A stretch of 44,408 nucleotides of DNA from Thiobacillus sp. GTDB taxonomy: Bacteria; Pseudomonadota; Gammaproteobacteria; Burkholderiales; Thiobacillaceae. Location of the stretch: the NCBI GenBank assembly GCA_024708885.1, contig JANJXT010000056.1, forward strand, positions 1 to 44,408, written 5' to 3'. Positions 35,583 to 44,408 of the stretch are shown here, one piece after another. The notes below the pieces were generated by a model. That model was not told the origin of the DNA and made no database searches. It saw nothing but the letters and a program-made list of their open reading frames with translations. Every line of letters starts with the position of its first letter. Positions within the stretch are counted from its first letter, which is position 1. The translations under genes and the position numbers were made by a program.

Positions 35583-36839
35583 ATGCGTAAGCTGCAGAAA
35601 CTGGCCGCCGCCGTGCTCGAGGAGGTGTTCGACGGCGCCGCGCTGCACCAGGCGCTGCCGCGGCGGCTCCAGCAGCTCGGCACGCCGGGCGAGCGCGGCG
35701 CCCTGCAGGACATCGTGTATGGCAGCCTGCGCCAGTTCGGCCGCCTGGACGCCTGGCTCGCGGCCCTGCTCGAGCGCCCGCTGACCGACCCGCAGCTCGG
35801 CTGGCTGCTGCGCGTGGCGCTGTATCAGCTGGCCTACACGCGCGCGCCGGCGCATGCCGTGGTGCACAACGCCGTCAGCGCCGCCGGCCAGGGCTGGCGC
35901 CGCGGGCTCGCCAACGCGGTGCTGCGCAGCTTCCAGCGCCGCCGCGCCGAGCTCGACGCCCTCGCCGACACGCAGCCCGGCGCGCGCTGGTCGCACCCCG
36001 ACTGGTGGATCGCCCGCCTGCAGGCCGACTATCCCGATCGCTGGGAGGGCATCCTCGAGGCGAGCCTGCTGCACCCTCCGTTCACCCTGCGCGTCAATTG
36101 CCGCCACGGCGACGTCGCGGGCTATCTGCGACGCCTCAACGAGGCCGGGCTGCCGGCCCATCGCACGGGGCCGGACGCCGTCACCCTCGAGCGCGCGCTG
36201 CCCGTGCACGAGCTGCCCGGTTTCGACGCTGGCGACGTCTCGGTGCAGGACGCCGGCGCGCAGTGGGCGGCGCGCCTGCTCGACGCGCAGCCCGGTGAGC
36301 GCGTCCTCGATGCCTGCGCCGCCCCCGGCGGCAAGACCGGGCATATCCTGGAGCGGGCGGACGTCGACCTGGTTGCGCTCGACGCCGACGCCACGCGACT
36401 GGCGCGGGTGCAGGAGAACCTCGACCGGCTGGGGCTCGCCGCGACCCTGATCGAGGGCGACGCGGCGCAGCCCGACGGCTGGTGGGACGGCCGCCCCTTC
36501 GACCGCATCCTCGCCGACGTCCCCTGCAGCGCGTCCGGCGTGGTGCGCCGCAACCCCGACATCAAGTGGTTGCGCCGGCCGGACGACATCATTCAATTTT
36601 CCGCCCAGCAGGCCGTTATGCTGGAGGCGCTCTGGCGGCTGCTGGCCCCGGGTGGTACATTGCTTTACGCCACCTGCTCGATCTTCCACGAGGAAAACGA
36701 GGGGCAGGTGCGGGCGTTCCTGGCGCGCCACACGCGGGACGCCGAGCGCTGTCCGCTTCCTGAACCTTTGTCCGACGGGCAGCTGCTGCCCAGTGCCGAG
36801 CATGATGGTTTCTTTTACGCCCTGCTGCGCAAGACCTGA
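35583..36839 (+). CDS. rsmB: 16S rRNA m5C967 methyltransferase
   Basis: RsmB (Sun/Fmu) methylates C967 of 16S rRNA. 418 residues. The N-terminal NusB-like domain (about 1-135, LQDIVYGSLRQFGRLDAWLA) binds RNA. The SAM site is LDACAAPGGKTGHILE near residue 240, and the catalytic Cys motif is VPCSASGVVRRNPDIKW near 313; a second Cys is in LLYATCSIF. ATG 35583 gives the normal N-terminus MRKLQKLAAAVLEEV. Its 3' end overlaps the DUF4390 gene by about 38 bases. Confidence 0.96.
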   Translation: MRKLQKLAAAVLEEVFDGAALHQALPRRLQQLGTPGERGALQDIVYGSLRQFGRLDAWLAALLERPLTDPQLGWLLRVALYQLAYTRAPAHAVVHNAVSAAGQGWRRGLANAVLRSFQRRRAELDALADTQPGARWSHPDWWIARLQADYPDRWEGILEASLLHPPFTLRVNCRHGDVAGYLRRLNEAGLPAHRTGPDAVTLERALPVHELPGFDAGDVSVQDAGAQWAARLLDAQPGERVLDACAAPGGKTGHILERADVDLVALDADATRLARVQENLDRLGLAATLIEGDAAQPDGWWDGRPFDRILADVPCSASGVVRRNPDIKWLRRPDDIIQFSAQQAVMLEALWRLLAPGGTLLYATCSIFHEENEGQVRAFLARHTRDAERCPLPEPLSDGQLLPSAEHDGFFYALLRKT

Positions 36840-37428
36840 ACCGGCCCTGCGCTGGCTGGTCGCGCTGCTGCTGGGCTGCTGGCTGGCCGTCGCCGGCAGC
36901 GCGCTGGCGAGCGACAGAAGCACCGTCAGGGACGCCGGAATCCGTGCCACGCCCCAGGGCTACCTGCTGGACGCCGACATCGACGTGGTGCTCAACCCGA
37001 CCCTGGAGGACGCGCTCCTCAAGGGGATCAACCTGCATTTCCTGGTCGAGCTGGAGCTGACCCGGCCGCGCAACTGGTGGTTCGACGAGGACATCGCCGA
37101 GCCGGTGCGCAAGCTGCGGATTTACTACCACCTGCTGCTGCGGCGCTACGTCGTCGAGACCGGCTATACGACGCACACGGTCGCCACGCTGGAAGAGGCG
37201 CTGGTGCGGCTCGGACGGGTGGAGGACTGGCAGGTGCTCGAGCGCGGCGCGCTCAGGACCGGCAAGCGCTACGAGGGGCGGCTGCGCCTGCGCCTCGACA
37301 CCGCCCAGCTGCCCAAGCCGCTGTCGATCGGCGCGGTCGCCAGCGACCACTGGGAACTCGCCACCCCCTGGCATGAATGGGCGTTCGACGCCCCTGCAGT
37401 CCCCGCGCCCGCCCAGACTCCCCCCTGA
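36802..37428 (+). CDS. DUF4390-family exported protein
   Basis: A 208-residue protein of unknown role, conserved between rsmB and ntrY in Betaproteobacteria. A signal-like segment is at residues 17-36 (LRWLVALLLGCWLAVAGSAL). The body matches the family with DADIDVVLNPTLEDALLKGI, FLVELELTRPRNWWFDE and RKLRIYYHLLLRRYVV. The start is ATG 36802 or 36805, within the end of rsmB; either implies translational coupling. Its stop shares a base with the ntrY start (TGATG). It is likely periplasmic and may affect NtrY sensing; that is inference from order only. Confidence 0.85.
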   Translation: MMVSFTPCCARPEPALRWLVALLLGCWLAVAGSALASDRSTVRDAGIRATPQGYLLDADIDVVLNPTLEDALLKGINLHFLVELELTRPRNWWFDEDIAEPVRKLRIYYHLLLRRYVVETGYTTHTVATLEEALVRLGRVEDWQVLERGALRTGKRYEGRLRLRLDTAQLPKPLSIGAVASDHWELATPWHEWAFDAPAVPAPAQTPP

Positions 37429-39560
37429 TGCGCAGTCTGATCGCCGCCGCCCTGGTCGTGGGCATCCTGCTGCTGGCGCTCCTTTTCTACGCCAGCGGCG
37501 ACAGCGCCATGTTCTCCGACAGCCTGCCGACGCTCTTCTTCGGCGGCGGCGTGTTCGGCCTCGCGCTGTTGGCGCTGCTGGGCTGGCGGCTGTGGTGGCT
37601 GCAGAAGCGCATCCGCCGCGGCGTGTTCGGCGCCAAGCTCACCTTCAAGCTGCTGCTGATGTTCGGCGCGGTCGCCACCCTGCCGGGGCTCGTGGTGTAC
37701 GGCGCCTCGGTGTTCTTCCTCAACCGCTCGATCGAGACCTGGTTCGACGTGCGGGTCGACAACGCGCTGACCTCGGGCGTCAACCTCGGCCAGCAGGCGC
37801 TCGACGATCTGCTGCGCGAACTCGACAGGAAGGCGGAGCGGATGGCGCTGTCGCTCGCCGACGAAGGCGTCGGCTCCATCATCACCAGCCTGTCGACGCT
37901 GCGCGAGCAGAGCGCGGTACAGGAAATGACGCTGTTCGACGAGCGTGGCGGCGTGATCGCGCACGTCAGCGGCGAGCGCGGAACGCTGCTGCCGGTGCTG
38001 CCCGACCGCAGCGTGCTGTGGCAGGTGCGGCAGCAGCAGCCGTACAGCCGCATCGAGGAGGTCGCCGAGCGCGGCCTCATCATGCGGGTGATCGTCCCGG
38101 TGTACGCCAGCGCGCTCGCCGGCGAGACCCGGGTGCTGCAGCTGGTGCAGCCGGTACCGGCGCGGCTGGCGCGCGACGCGCAGGCGGTGCAGCTGGCGTA
38201 CCAGGAATACCAGCAGATCGCGGTGGCGCGGGTGGGCCTCAAGCGCATCTACGGGGTCGCGCTGACGCTCACCCTGATGCTGGCGCTGCTGATGACCTTC
38301 GTGATCGCCTACCTGCTGTCGGAGCGCCTCGGCGCGCCGCTGCGGACTTTGGCGCGCGGCACCCGCGCCGTCGCCAAGGGCGACTTCTCGCAGATGCCGC
38401 AGCTGAAGAGCCGGGACGAGCTTGGCGTGCTGATCCAGTCGTTCAACCGCATGACGCGGCAGCTGTCGGAGGCGCGCGAGCAGCTCGCGCGCAATCACCA
38501 GCAGACCGAGCAGGCGAAGGCCTTCCTCGAGCGCGTGCTGGCCAACCTGTCGTCGGGCGTGATCGTGCTCGACGACGCCCTGCAGGTCCGCAACCTCAAC
38601 GCCGCGGCGGCGCAGATCCGCGGTGTCGCCGCGGCGGCGCTGGACGCGCAGCCGCTCGCCGCGCTCGGCCAGCCGGGCGAGGCGCTGCACGAGTTCGGCA
38701 CGCGGGTCGCTGCGCGCTTCGCCGAGCACGAAGGCGAGTGGCAGGAGCAGGTCGACTACACGGGACACGGTGGCAGCCAGTCGCTGCTCCTGCGCGGCAC
38801 GCGCCTGCCGCCGGGGGTCGAGCGCGGCTACGTGCTCGTGTTCGACGACGTCACCAAGCTCATCAATGCCGAGCGTAACGCCGCGTGGAGCGAGGTGGCG
38901 CGCCGGCTGGCGCACGAGATCAAGAATCCGCTCACCCCGATCCAGCTGTCGGCCGAGCGCATCGCGCGCAAGCTCGACGGCCGGCTCGCACCGGCCGACG
39001 CCGAATTCGTGGCGCGCGCCACGCAGACGATCATCAGCCAGGTCGGCGCGATGAAGAGCATGGTCGATGCGTTCGCCGGCTATGCGCGGATGCCGCGCGC
39101 CAAGCTCGAGGCGCTCGATCTCAATGCACTGGTGGGCGAGGTGCTGGCGCTGTACGACGCCCGCGCGCTCGGGCTGCGCCTGAACCTCGAGCCCGGGCTG
39201 CCGCGCATCGCCGGGGATTCCACATTATTGCGCCAGGTGATACATAATCTGATGCAGAATGCGCAGGATGCCCTGGCCAGCCACCCTTCACCGAGCGTCG
39301 AGGTCAGCACGCGCCTCAGCAACAATGCGGCATGTTTGTCCGTTACAGACAATGGAGCGGGATTCCCGGAACACCTGATGACGCGGCTGTTCGAGCCATA
39401 CGCGACGACCAAGGCCAAGGGCACGGGTCTGGGACTGGCCATCGTCAAGAAGATCGTGGAAGAGCATCACGGTAAAATTCAAATCGAGAACCTCAAAACG
39501 GGCGGCGCAGTCATCCGCATCGCGCTGCCCGTTTTTGCGGCAGGCGGAGAACACAGGTGA
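37428..39560 (+). CDS. ntrY: NtrY-type sensor histidine kinase
   Basis: A 710-residue membrane kinase. Hydrophobic segments at about residues 4-22, 36-54 and 75-100 are followed by an extracytoplasmic region, then a fourth segment near 285-305, a HAMP linker (LGAPLRTLARGTRAVAKGDF), a PAS region and the HisKA motif RRLAHEIKNPLTPIQLSAER with the phosphorylated His near residue 495. The ATPase motifs are NLMQNAQDAL, DNGAGFP and GTGLGLAIVKKI. ATG 37428 overlaps the upstream stop. It ends overlapping ntrX by four bases. The pair is related to the nitrogen/redox-linked NtrYX systems; the signal here cannot be told from sequence. Confidence 0.93.
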   Translation: MRSLIAAALVVGILLLALLFYASGDSAMFSDSLPTLFFGGGVFGLALLALLGWRLWWLQKRIRRGVFGAKLTFKLLLMFGAVATLPGLVVYGASVFFLNRSIETWFDVRVDNALTSGVNLGQQALDDLLRELDRKAERMALSLADEGVGSIITSLSTLREQSAVQEMTLFDERGGVIAHVSGERGTLLPVLPDRSVLWQVRQQQPYSRIEEVAERGLIMRVIVPVYASALAGETRVLQLVQPVPARLARDAQAVQLAYQEYQQIAVARVGLKRIYGVALTLTLMLALLMTFVIAYLLSERLGAPLRTLARGTRAVAKGDFSQMPQLKSRDELGVLIQSFNRMTRQLSEAREQLARNHQQTEQAKAFLERVLANLSSGVIVLDDALQVRNLNAAAAQIRGVAAAALDAQPLAALGQPGEALHEFGTRVAARFAEHEGEWQEQVDYTGHGGSQSLLLRGTRLPPGVERGYVLVFDDVTKLINAERNAAWSEVARRLAHEIKNPLTPIQLSAERIARKLDGRLAPADAEFVARATQTIISQVGAMKSMVDAFAGYARMPRAKLEALDLNALVGEVLALYDARALGLRLNLEPGLPRIAGDSTLLRQVIHNLMQNAQDALASHPSPSVEVSTRLSNNAACLSVTDNGAGFPEHLMTRLFEPYATTKAKGTGLGLAIVKKIVEEHHGKIQIENLKTGGAVIRIALPVFAAGGEHR

Positions 39561-40831
39561 GCGGGCATATTCTCGTTGTCGATGACGAAGTGGGCATTCG
39601 TGAACTGCTGTCGGAGATCCTCACCGACGAAGGCTACGACGTACACCTGGCGGAAAACGCCGAGGCGGCGCGGCAGTTCAGGGCGATGCGCCGGCCGGAC
39701 CTGGTCCTGCTCGACATCTGGATGCCCGACACCGACGGCGTCACCCTGCTGAAGGAATGGGCGGGCGGCGGCCAGCTCACCATGCCGGTGGTGATGATGT
39801 CCGGCCACGGCACGATCGACACCGCGGTCGAGGCGACCAAGCTCGGCGCCGCCGACTTCCTGGAAAAGCCGGTTGCGCTCGCCAAGCTGATCGACACCGT
39901 GAGCAAGGCGATCAGCCGCGGCATGGTCATGCCGCGCCGCGCGCCGAGCATGGACCTGTCGGCGCTCGGCAAGAGCCAGATCATCCTCGACCTCAAGAAG
40001 CGCCTCACCCAGATCGCCGGCAACACCGCGCCGGTGCTGCTGCTCGGCGAGCCCGGCTGCGGCTTCGAGGTCTGCGCCCAGTTCCTGCACCAGCCCTCGA
40101 CGCCCTGGGTCGAGATCAAGGACCGCCCGCGCCTGGTGACCGACCCGCTGAGCCTGGTCGAGACGCTCGGCAACGGCACCGTCTACCTGCCGGATGTGTG
40201 CGAGCTCGGGCGCCTCGAACAGAAGGGCCTCGGCCTCCTGCTCGACCGCATCGAACACAGCGGGGCACGCCTGGTGTGCGCCAGCAGCCGCAGCCTGGTT
40301 TCGATGGTCGCCGCCGGCGAGTTCGACAGCCGCCTGTTCTACCGCCTGTCGAGCCTGACGATCCAGGTGCCGCCGCTGCGCGAGCATCGCGAGGACGTGC
40401 CCGACATCGCCAACTTCATGCTGGCGCAGCTGATCGAGTCCGGCGTCTGCCCGGTGCGGCGGCTCACCACGCCGGCGCTGAACCAGCTGCGCAACTTCGA
40501 CTGGCCGGGCAACCTGCCGCAGCTCAACAACGTCGTCCGCACGCTCGCCGTCACCGCGCTGGCGAGCGAGATCGACGCCGCCGAAGTCAACCGCGTGCTC
40601 GCGCCGATGAAGCAGGAGGCACCCGCGGAGGCGCACGGCATCCCGCTCGACATCCCGCTGCGCGAGGCACGCGACGCCTTCGAGCGCATGTACTTCGAGC
40701 ACCTGATCCAGAAGGAAGGTGGCAGCATGACGCGGGTCGCCGACAAGTCCGGACTCGAGCGCACCCACCTCTACCGCAAGCTGAAGCAGCTCAACATCCG
40801 CCACGGACGGCGCCTGGACGACGACCTCTAG
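39557..40831 (+). CDS. ntrX: NtrX-type response regulator with degraded ATPase
   Basis: A 424-residue regulator starting at GTG 39557. The receiver domain is intact: VVDDEVG, the phosphorylated Asp in LVLLDIWMPDTDG near residue 55, VVMMSGHG, and the Lys in LEKPV. The central AAA+ region is altered: the Walker A reads GEPGCGFEV where active enhancer-binding proteins have GxxGxGKE, and no GAFTGA loop for sigma-54 contact is present. SRLFYRLSSLTIQVPPLREH remains. The C-terminal Fis-type helix-turn-helix is good (GSMTRVADKSGLERTHLYRK). I expect DNA binding without ATP-driven sigma-54 activation. Confidence 0.92.
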   Translation: MSGHILVVDDEVGIRELLSEILTDEGYDVHLAENAEAARQFRAMRRPDLVLLDIWMPDTDGVTLLKEWAGGGQLTMPVVMMSGHGTIDTAVEATKLGAADFLEKPVALAKLIDTVSKAISRGMVMPRRAPSMDLSALGKSQIILDLKKRLTQIAGNTAPVLLLGEPGCGFEVCAQFLHQPSTPWVEIKDRPRLVTDPLSLVETLGNGTVYLPDVCELGRLEQKGLGLLLDRIEHSGARLVCASSRSLVSMVAAGEFDSRLFYRLSSLTIQVPPLREHREDVPDIANFMLAQLIESGVCPVRRLTTPALNQLRNFDWPGNLPQLNNVVRTLAVTALASEIDAAEVNRVLAPMKQEAPAEAHGIPLDIPLREARDAFERMYFEHLIQKEGGSMTRVADKSGLERTHLYRKLKQLNIRHGRRLDDDL

Positions 40832-40843
40832 CCCGGGGCCCAC

Positions 40844-42217
40844 GTGAAGATCATCATCCTCGGCGCCGGCCAGGTCGGCGCCAACCTGGCGGCAAGCCTG
40901 GTCGCCGAAAACAACGACATCACCGTCGTCGATCTCGACGCCTCGCGGCTCGCGCTGCTGCTGGACCGCTTCGACCTGCGCACCGTGCGCGGTCACGCGG
41001 CGAATCCCTCGATCCTCAAGCAGGCCGGCGCCGAGGACGCCGACATGCTGGTCGCGGTCACGCAGAGCGACGAGACCAACCTGGTCGCGTGCCGCATCGC
41101 GTCCTCGCTGTTCAACGTGCCGACGCGCATCGCGCGCATCCGCTCCAACGATTTCCTCGGACAGGAGGCGGAGTTCCTGCGCGAGCATTTCGGCGTCGAC
41201 GACGTGATCAGCCCCGAGCAGGAGGTGACCGACACGCTGCGGCGGCTGATCGAGCATCCCGAGGCGCTGCAGGTCCTCGACTTCGCCGAGGGCAAGGTGC
41301 GCCTGGTGGCGGTGCGCGCCTACCACGGCGGCCCGCTGGTCGGGCACGAGCTGCAGGACATCAAGCGCCACATGCCGGACGTCGACTGCCGCATCCCGGC
41401 GATCTACCGCCGCGACCGTGGCATCGTGCCGAAGGGGATCACGGTGATCGAGCCGGGCGACGAGGTGTTCTTCCTCGCGCGCCGCCAGGACATCCCTTCG
41501 GTGATGCGCGAGCTGCGCCGGATGGAGCGGCGGGTCAAGCGCGTGATGATCGCCGGCGGCGGCAACATCGGGCGCCGGCTGGCGGCCGGGCTCGAGCGCA
41601 ACTACGAGGTCAAGCTGATCGACCACAACAAGGCGACCTGCAAGCTGCTCGCCGAGCAACTGCACCGGACCCTCGTGCTGCAGGGCGACGCCACCGACGA
41701 GGAGCTCCTCGAGCAAGAGAACATCGAGACCATCGACGTCTTCTGCGCGCTCACCAACGACGACGAGGACAACATCATGTCCGCACTCCTGGCCAAGCGC
41801 ATGGGGGCGCAGCGGGTGATCGCGCTGATCAACCGCTCGGCGTACGTCAACCTGGTCCAGGGCGGCGAGATCGACATCGCGATCTCGCCGGCGCAGGCGA
41901 CCGTCGGTCCGCTGCTGTCGAAGATCCGCCGTGGCGACATGGCGGCCGTGCACAGCCTGCGGCGCGGTGCGGCCGAGGTCCTCGAGATCGTCGTCCACGG
42001 CGACCTCAAGACGTCCAAGGTGGTCGGGCGGCGCATCGGCGATGTCGCCCTCCCCGAAGGCGCGGCGATCGCGGCGATCATCCGGGGCGACGAGGTCGTC
42101 ATCGCGCACCACGACACCCTGGTCGAGGCCGAGGACCACCTCATCCTGTTCGCGCTCAACAAGCGCATCATCCCCAAGGTGGAAAAGCTTTTCCAGGTCG
42201 GCTTCGGATTCTTCTGA
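40844..42217 (+). CDS. trkA: Trk potassium uptake regulatory subunit
   Basis: A 457-residue cytoplasmic NAD(H)-binding subunit that gates TrkH. Two RCK modules are seen: KIIILGAGQVGANLAASL at the start and RVMIAGGGNIGRRLAAGLE near residue 230, each followed by a TrkA-C domain. The start is GTG 40844, twelve bases after ntrX; the sequence begins at the nucleotide-binding fold with no residues to spare. trkH follows after eight bases, which supports an operon. Confidence 0.95.
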   Translation: MKIIILGAGQVGANLAASLVAENNDITVVDLDASRLALLLDRFDLRTVRGHAANPSILKQAGAEDADMLVAVTQSDETNLVACRIASSLFNVPTRIARIRSNDFLGQEAEFLREHFGVDDVISPEQEVTDTLRRLIEHPEALQVLDFAEGKVRLVAVRAYHGGPLVGHELQDIKRHMPDVDCRIPAIYRRDRGIVPKGITVIEPGDEVFFLARRQDIPSVMRELRRMERRVKRVMIAGGGNIGRRLAAGLERNYEVKLIDHNKATCKLLAEQLHRTLVLQGDATDEELLEQENIETIDVFCALTNDDEDNIMSALLAKRMGAQRVIALINRSAYVNLVQGGEIDIAISPAQATVGPLLSKIRRGDMAAVHSLRRGAAEVLEIVVHGDLKTSKVVGRRIGDVALPEGAAIAAIIRGDEVVIAHHDTLVEAEDHLILFALNKRIIPKVEKLFQVGFGFF

Positions 42218-42225
42218 GCCTCTCC

Positions 42226-43683
42226 ATGCGTCGCCTTGCACCCGTCCTGCACGTGCTCGGCCTGGTGATCCTGATCTTCTCGTTCACCATGCTGGCGCCG
42301 CTGCTGACGGCGTTCTTCGCGCACGATGCGGCGCAGCACGCGTTCGACGAGGCATTCGCGGTGACACTCGCCGCGGGCTTCGCGCTGTGGCTGGGTGGAC
42401 GGCGCTGGAAGCGCGAACTCAAGGTGCGTGACGGCTTCCTGCTGGTGCTGCTGGTGTGGACCGGGCTGCCGGCGTTCGCCACGCTTCCCTTCCTCATCTA
42501 CGCACCGGGCATGGGCTTCACCGACGCCTATTTCGAGACCATCTCGGCGCTCACCACGACCGGCGCGACCGTGATGAGCGGACTCGACACGCTGCCGCCC
42601 TCGCTCAACCTGTGGCGGCATCTCCTCAACTGGCTGGGCGGCATGGGCATCATCGTGCTGGCGGTGGCGATCCTGCCGCTCCTCGGCATCGGCGGGCGCC
42701 AACTGCTGAAGGCCGAGTTGCCCGGCCCGATCAAGGACACCAAGCTGACGCCGCGCATTGCCGACACCGCCAAGCTGCTGTGGGCGATGTACGCGGCGCT
42801 CACGGCGCTCTGCGCGGTGGCGCTGAAGCTCGCCGGGATGAGCTGGTTCGACGCGATCTGCCACGCCTTCGCGACGCTGAGCCTGGGCGGCTTCTCGACC
42901 CACGACGCCAGCGTCGGTCACTTCGATTCGCCGCTGATCGAGGCGGTGCTGATCTTTTTCATGCTGGCCGCAGCGCTCAACTTCGTCACCCATTTCCTCG
43001 CCTTCCGCCAGAAGAGCCTCGCGCCCTACCGCCACGACCCCGAGGTGTTCGGCGTGCTCGGCCTCGTGATCGCAAGCTGTCTCGGCATCGCCCTCTACGT
43101 CTGGCAGGCGGGGTCCTATCCGGAGTTCCTGACGGCACTGCGCCACGTCAGCTTCAACCTGGTGTCGATCGCCACCGACTGCGGCTTCGCCAGCACCGAC
43201 TTCGGCGCCTGGCCGATGTTCGCGCCGATGTGGATGCTGTTCCTCTCCTGCGTCACCGCGAGCTCCGGCTCGACCGGCGGCGGCCTCAAGATGATCCGCG
43301 CGGTGCTGATGTTCCGCCAGGGCGTGCGCGAACTCGAGCATCAGCTCCATCCGGCCGCGCGGCTGCCGGTCAAGATCGGCGGCCACGCCGTGCCCAACCA
43401 GATCGTGTTCGCGGTACAGGCCTTCGTCATGATGTACATCGCCACCATCGTGACGATGACGCTGGTGCTGCTGGCGAGCGGGCTCGACTTCGTCAGCGCG
43501 TTCTCCGCCGTCATCGCCTGCATCAACAACGCCGGCCCCGGCCTCGGGGAGGTCGGGCCCGCAGGCAACTATGCGGGGCTCACCGACTTCCAGACCTGGG
43601 TTCTGGCCTTCACCATGCTGCTCGGCCGCCTCGAGCTCTTCACCGTCTTCGTGCTGTTCACCCGGGCGTTCTGGCGTACCTGA
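42226..43683 (+). CDS. trkH: Trk potassium transporter, first copy
   Basis: A 485-residue membrane transporter that forms the K+ pore. The four filter loops are visible: ALTTTGATVMSG, FATLSLGGFSTHD, ATDCGFASTDFG and NNAGPGLGEVGP, each between paired helices. ATG 42226 lies eight bases after trkA. The length is standard and no damage is seen. A second trkH starts 56 bases after its stop. Confidence 0.95.
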   Translation: MRRLAPVLHVLGLVILIFSFTMLAPLLTAFFAHDAAQHAFDEAFAVTLAAGFALWLGGRRWKRELKVRDGFLLVLLVWTGLPAFATLPFLIYAPGMGFTDAYFETISALTTTGATVMSGLDTLPPSLNLWRHLLNWLGGMGIIVLAVAILPLLGIGGRQLLKAELPGPIKDTKLTPRIADTAKLLWAMYAALTALCAVALKLAGMSWFDAICHAFATLSLGGFSTHDASVGHFDSPLIEAVLIFFMLAAALNFVTHFLAFRQKSLAPYRHDPEVFGVLGLVIASCLGIALYVWQAGSYPEFLTALRHVSFNLVSIATDCGFASTDFGAWPMFAPMWMLFLSCVTASSGSTGGGLKMIRAVLMFRQGVRELEHQLHPAARLPVKIGGHAVPNQIVFAVQAFVMMYIATIVTMTLVLLASGLDFVSAFSAVIACINNAGPGLGEVGPAGNYAGLTDFQTWVLAFTMLLGRLELFTVFVLFTRAFWRT

Positions 43684-43739
43684 CGGCGCGCGCTGGTAAC
43701 ATCGCGCTCATGCCGGTTCCGGCCATGACGGAAGCTTAG

Positions 43740-44408
43740 ATGTCGCAAATCCTGCCTGTCGTCCACATCCTGTCGAAGGTGCTGATGCTGTTCGCATTCG
43801 CCTTCCTGCTGCCGCTCGGCGTGTCGCTTGCGCTCGCGGACGGCGCGCAGCTGGCGTACGACGAGGCCTTCCTGGCCACCTTCACGAGCGGCGCGGTGCT
43901 GTGGCTGCTGTCGCGGCGCGGCAAGCGCGAACTGCAGACGCGCGACGGCTTCCTGCTGGTGGTGATGATCTGGGCGGTGCTGCCGGTGTTCTCGGCGATC
44001 CCGCTGCTGGTCCACCTGCCGGAGATGAGCTTCACCGACGCGTACTTCGAGGCCGTCTCCGGCCTGACCGCGACGGGTTCCACCGTGTTGTCCGGGCTCG
44101 ACAGTCTGCCGCCCTCGATCAACATCTGGCGTGCGCAGATGCACTGGATCGGAGGCATGGGGGTGATCGTGCTGGTCGTCGCGGTGCTGCCGATGCTGGG
44201 CGTCGGCGGCCGCCAGCTGTTCAAGGCCGAGACGCCGACACCGATGAAGGACAGCAAGCTCACGCCGCGCATGGCCGAGACCGCCAAGGGCCTGTGGCAG
44301 GTCTACGCCCTCTTTACCGTCGCCTGCATGGCGGCGCTGTGGGCCGGCGGCATGAGCTGGATCGACGCGGTGGTGCACGGCTTCAGCGTGATGGGGCTGG
44401 GTGGCATG
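43740..44408 (+). CDS. trkH: Trk potassium transporter, second copy, partial
   Basis: N-terminal 223 residues of a second TrkH, cut by the window end. It is clearly homologous to the first copy but diverged: SFTDAYFEAVSGLTATGSTV against the GFTDAYFETISALTTTGATV of the first, with the same first filter loop; it runs out in the second (FSVMGLGGM). The two copies share one trkA and probably one transcript. Confidence 0.93.
   Translation, partial: MSQILPVVHILSKVLMLFAFAFLLPLGVSLALADGAQLAYDEAFLATFTSGAVLWLLSRRGKRELQTRDGFLLVVMIWAVLPVFSAIPLLVHLPEMSFTDAYFEAVSGLTATGSTVLSGLDSLPPSINIWRAQMHWIGGMGVIVLVVAVLPMLGVGGRQLFKAETPTPMKDSKLTPRMAETAKGLWQVYALFTVACMAALWAGGMSWIDAVVHGFSVMGLGGM

Noticed and set aside
37269-38915. 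Minus-strand frame opposite ntrY
   Set aside because: Antisense shadow of the kinase gene, His/Arg/Gln-rich.
39757-42225. Upstream extension of trkH frame through ntrX and trkA
   Set aside because: Composition is Arg/Ala/Pro-rich shadow until ATG 42226, where the TrkH family sequence begins.
39479-42241. Long minus-strand open frame opposite ntrX and trkA
   Set aside because: High-GC antisense shadow; Arg/Asp/Gly/Leu-rich composition and no domain, while the plus strand has clear ntrX and trkA.
43684-43739. Terminator between the two trkH genes
   Set aside because: No stem with a T-run is present in the 56 bases; the genes look co-transcribed.

Overview
The window looks like the chromosome of a GC-rich betaproteobacterium. 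The right half (about 25.5-44.4 kb) carries a gene order typical of that class: kup, a rhodanese-like gene, topA, smg, dprA and a LysM gene on the minus strand, then def, fmt, rsmB, a DUF4390 gene, ntrY, ntrX, trkA and two trkH copies on the plus strand. Genes there are packed tightly, many with 1-4 base overlaps. I cannot name the genus with confidence; a Thiobacillus/Nitrosomonadales-type organism is a guess. The left half (1-25.5 kb) is accessory DNA.

Region 1 (1-7.5 kb) is the end of an integrated element. It has a cut IS3-family transposase, an unknown membrane protein, a PHP-domain SMC-like ATPase behind an AbiE toxin-antitoxin pair, and a tyrosine integrase broken by an in-frame stop and a frameshift. 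It ends at a tRNA-Ala(CGC) 3' fragment that starts in the anticodon stem and is followed by the tRNA's own terminator. This is the expected scar of integration into a tRNA gene.

Region 2 (7.8-17.9 kb) is a defence cluster in one orientation: DUF1778-GNAT toxin-antitoxin, hsdM, hsdS, hsdR, an archaeo-eukaryotic-primase/helicase fusion of the TOTE type, and a second DUF1778-GNAT pair. The hsdS gene is split by a perfect tract of 24 GCAA units. The present length leaves the downstream half out of frame, and a gain of one unit or loss of two would restore a 442- or 438-residue S subunit. A 12-base repeat of the EcoR124I kind lies just upstream of the tract.

Region 3 (18.5-25.5 kb) is the most unusual part. 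A WYL-domain regulator is followed by three two-gene units: a small membrane protein with a CoiA-like putative nuclease; an RtcB RNA ligase with an unknown 355-residue protein; and a Tat-signal HIRAN protein with a 224-residue protein ending in a membrane helix. The regulator and all three units are each preceded by one copy of a 21-base imperfect palindrome (GTGGC, 11 bases, GCCAC) lying 29-54 bases before the start codon. I read this as one WYL-controlled regulon built around RNA ligation and not matching the usual RtcR-rtcBA layout. A weak resemblance of the motif to a sigma-54 promoter is kept as an alternative.

Region 4 (25.5-44.4 kb) is core chromosome: potassium uptake at both ends (Kup; TrkA/TrkH), translation start and end processing (Def, Fmt), rRNA methylation (RsmB), DNA topology and uptake (TopA, DprA), and the NtrY-NtrX two-component pair. 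NtrX here has a degraded ATPase domain.
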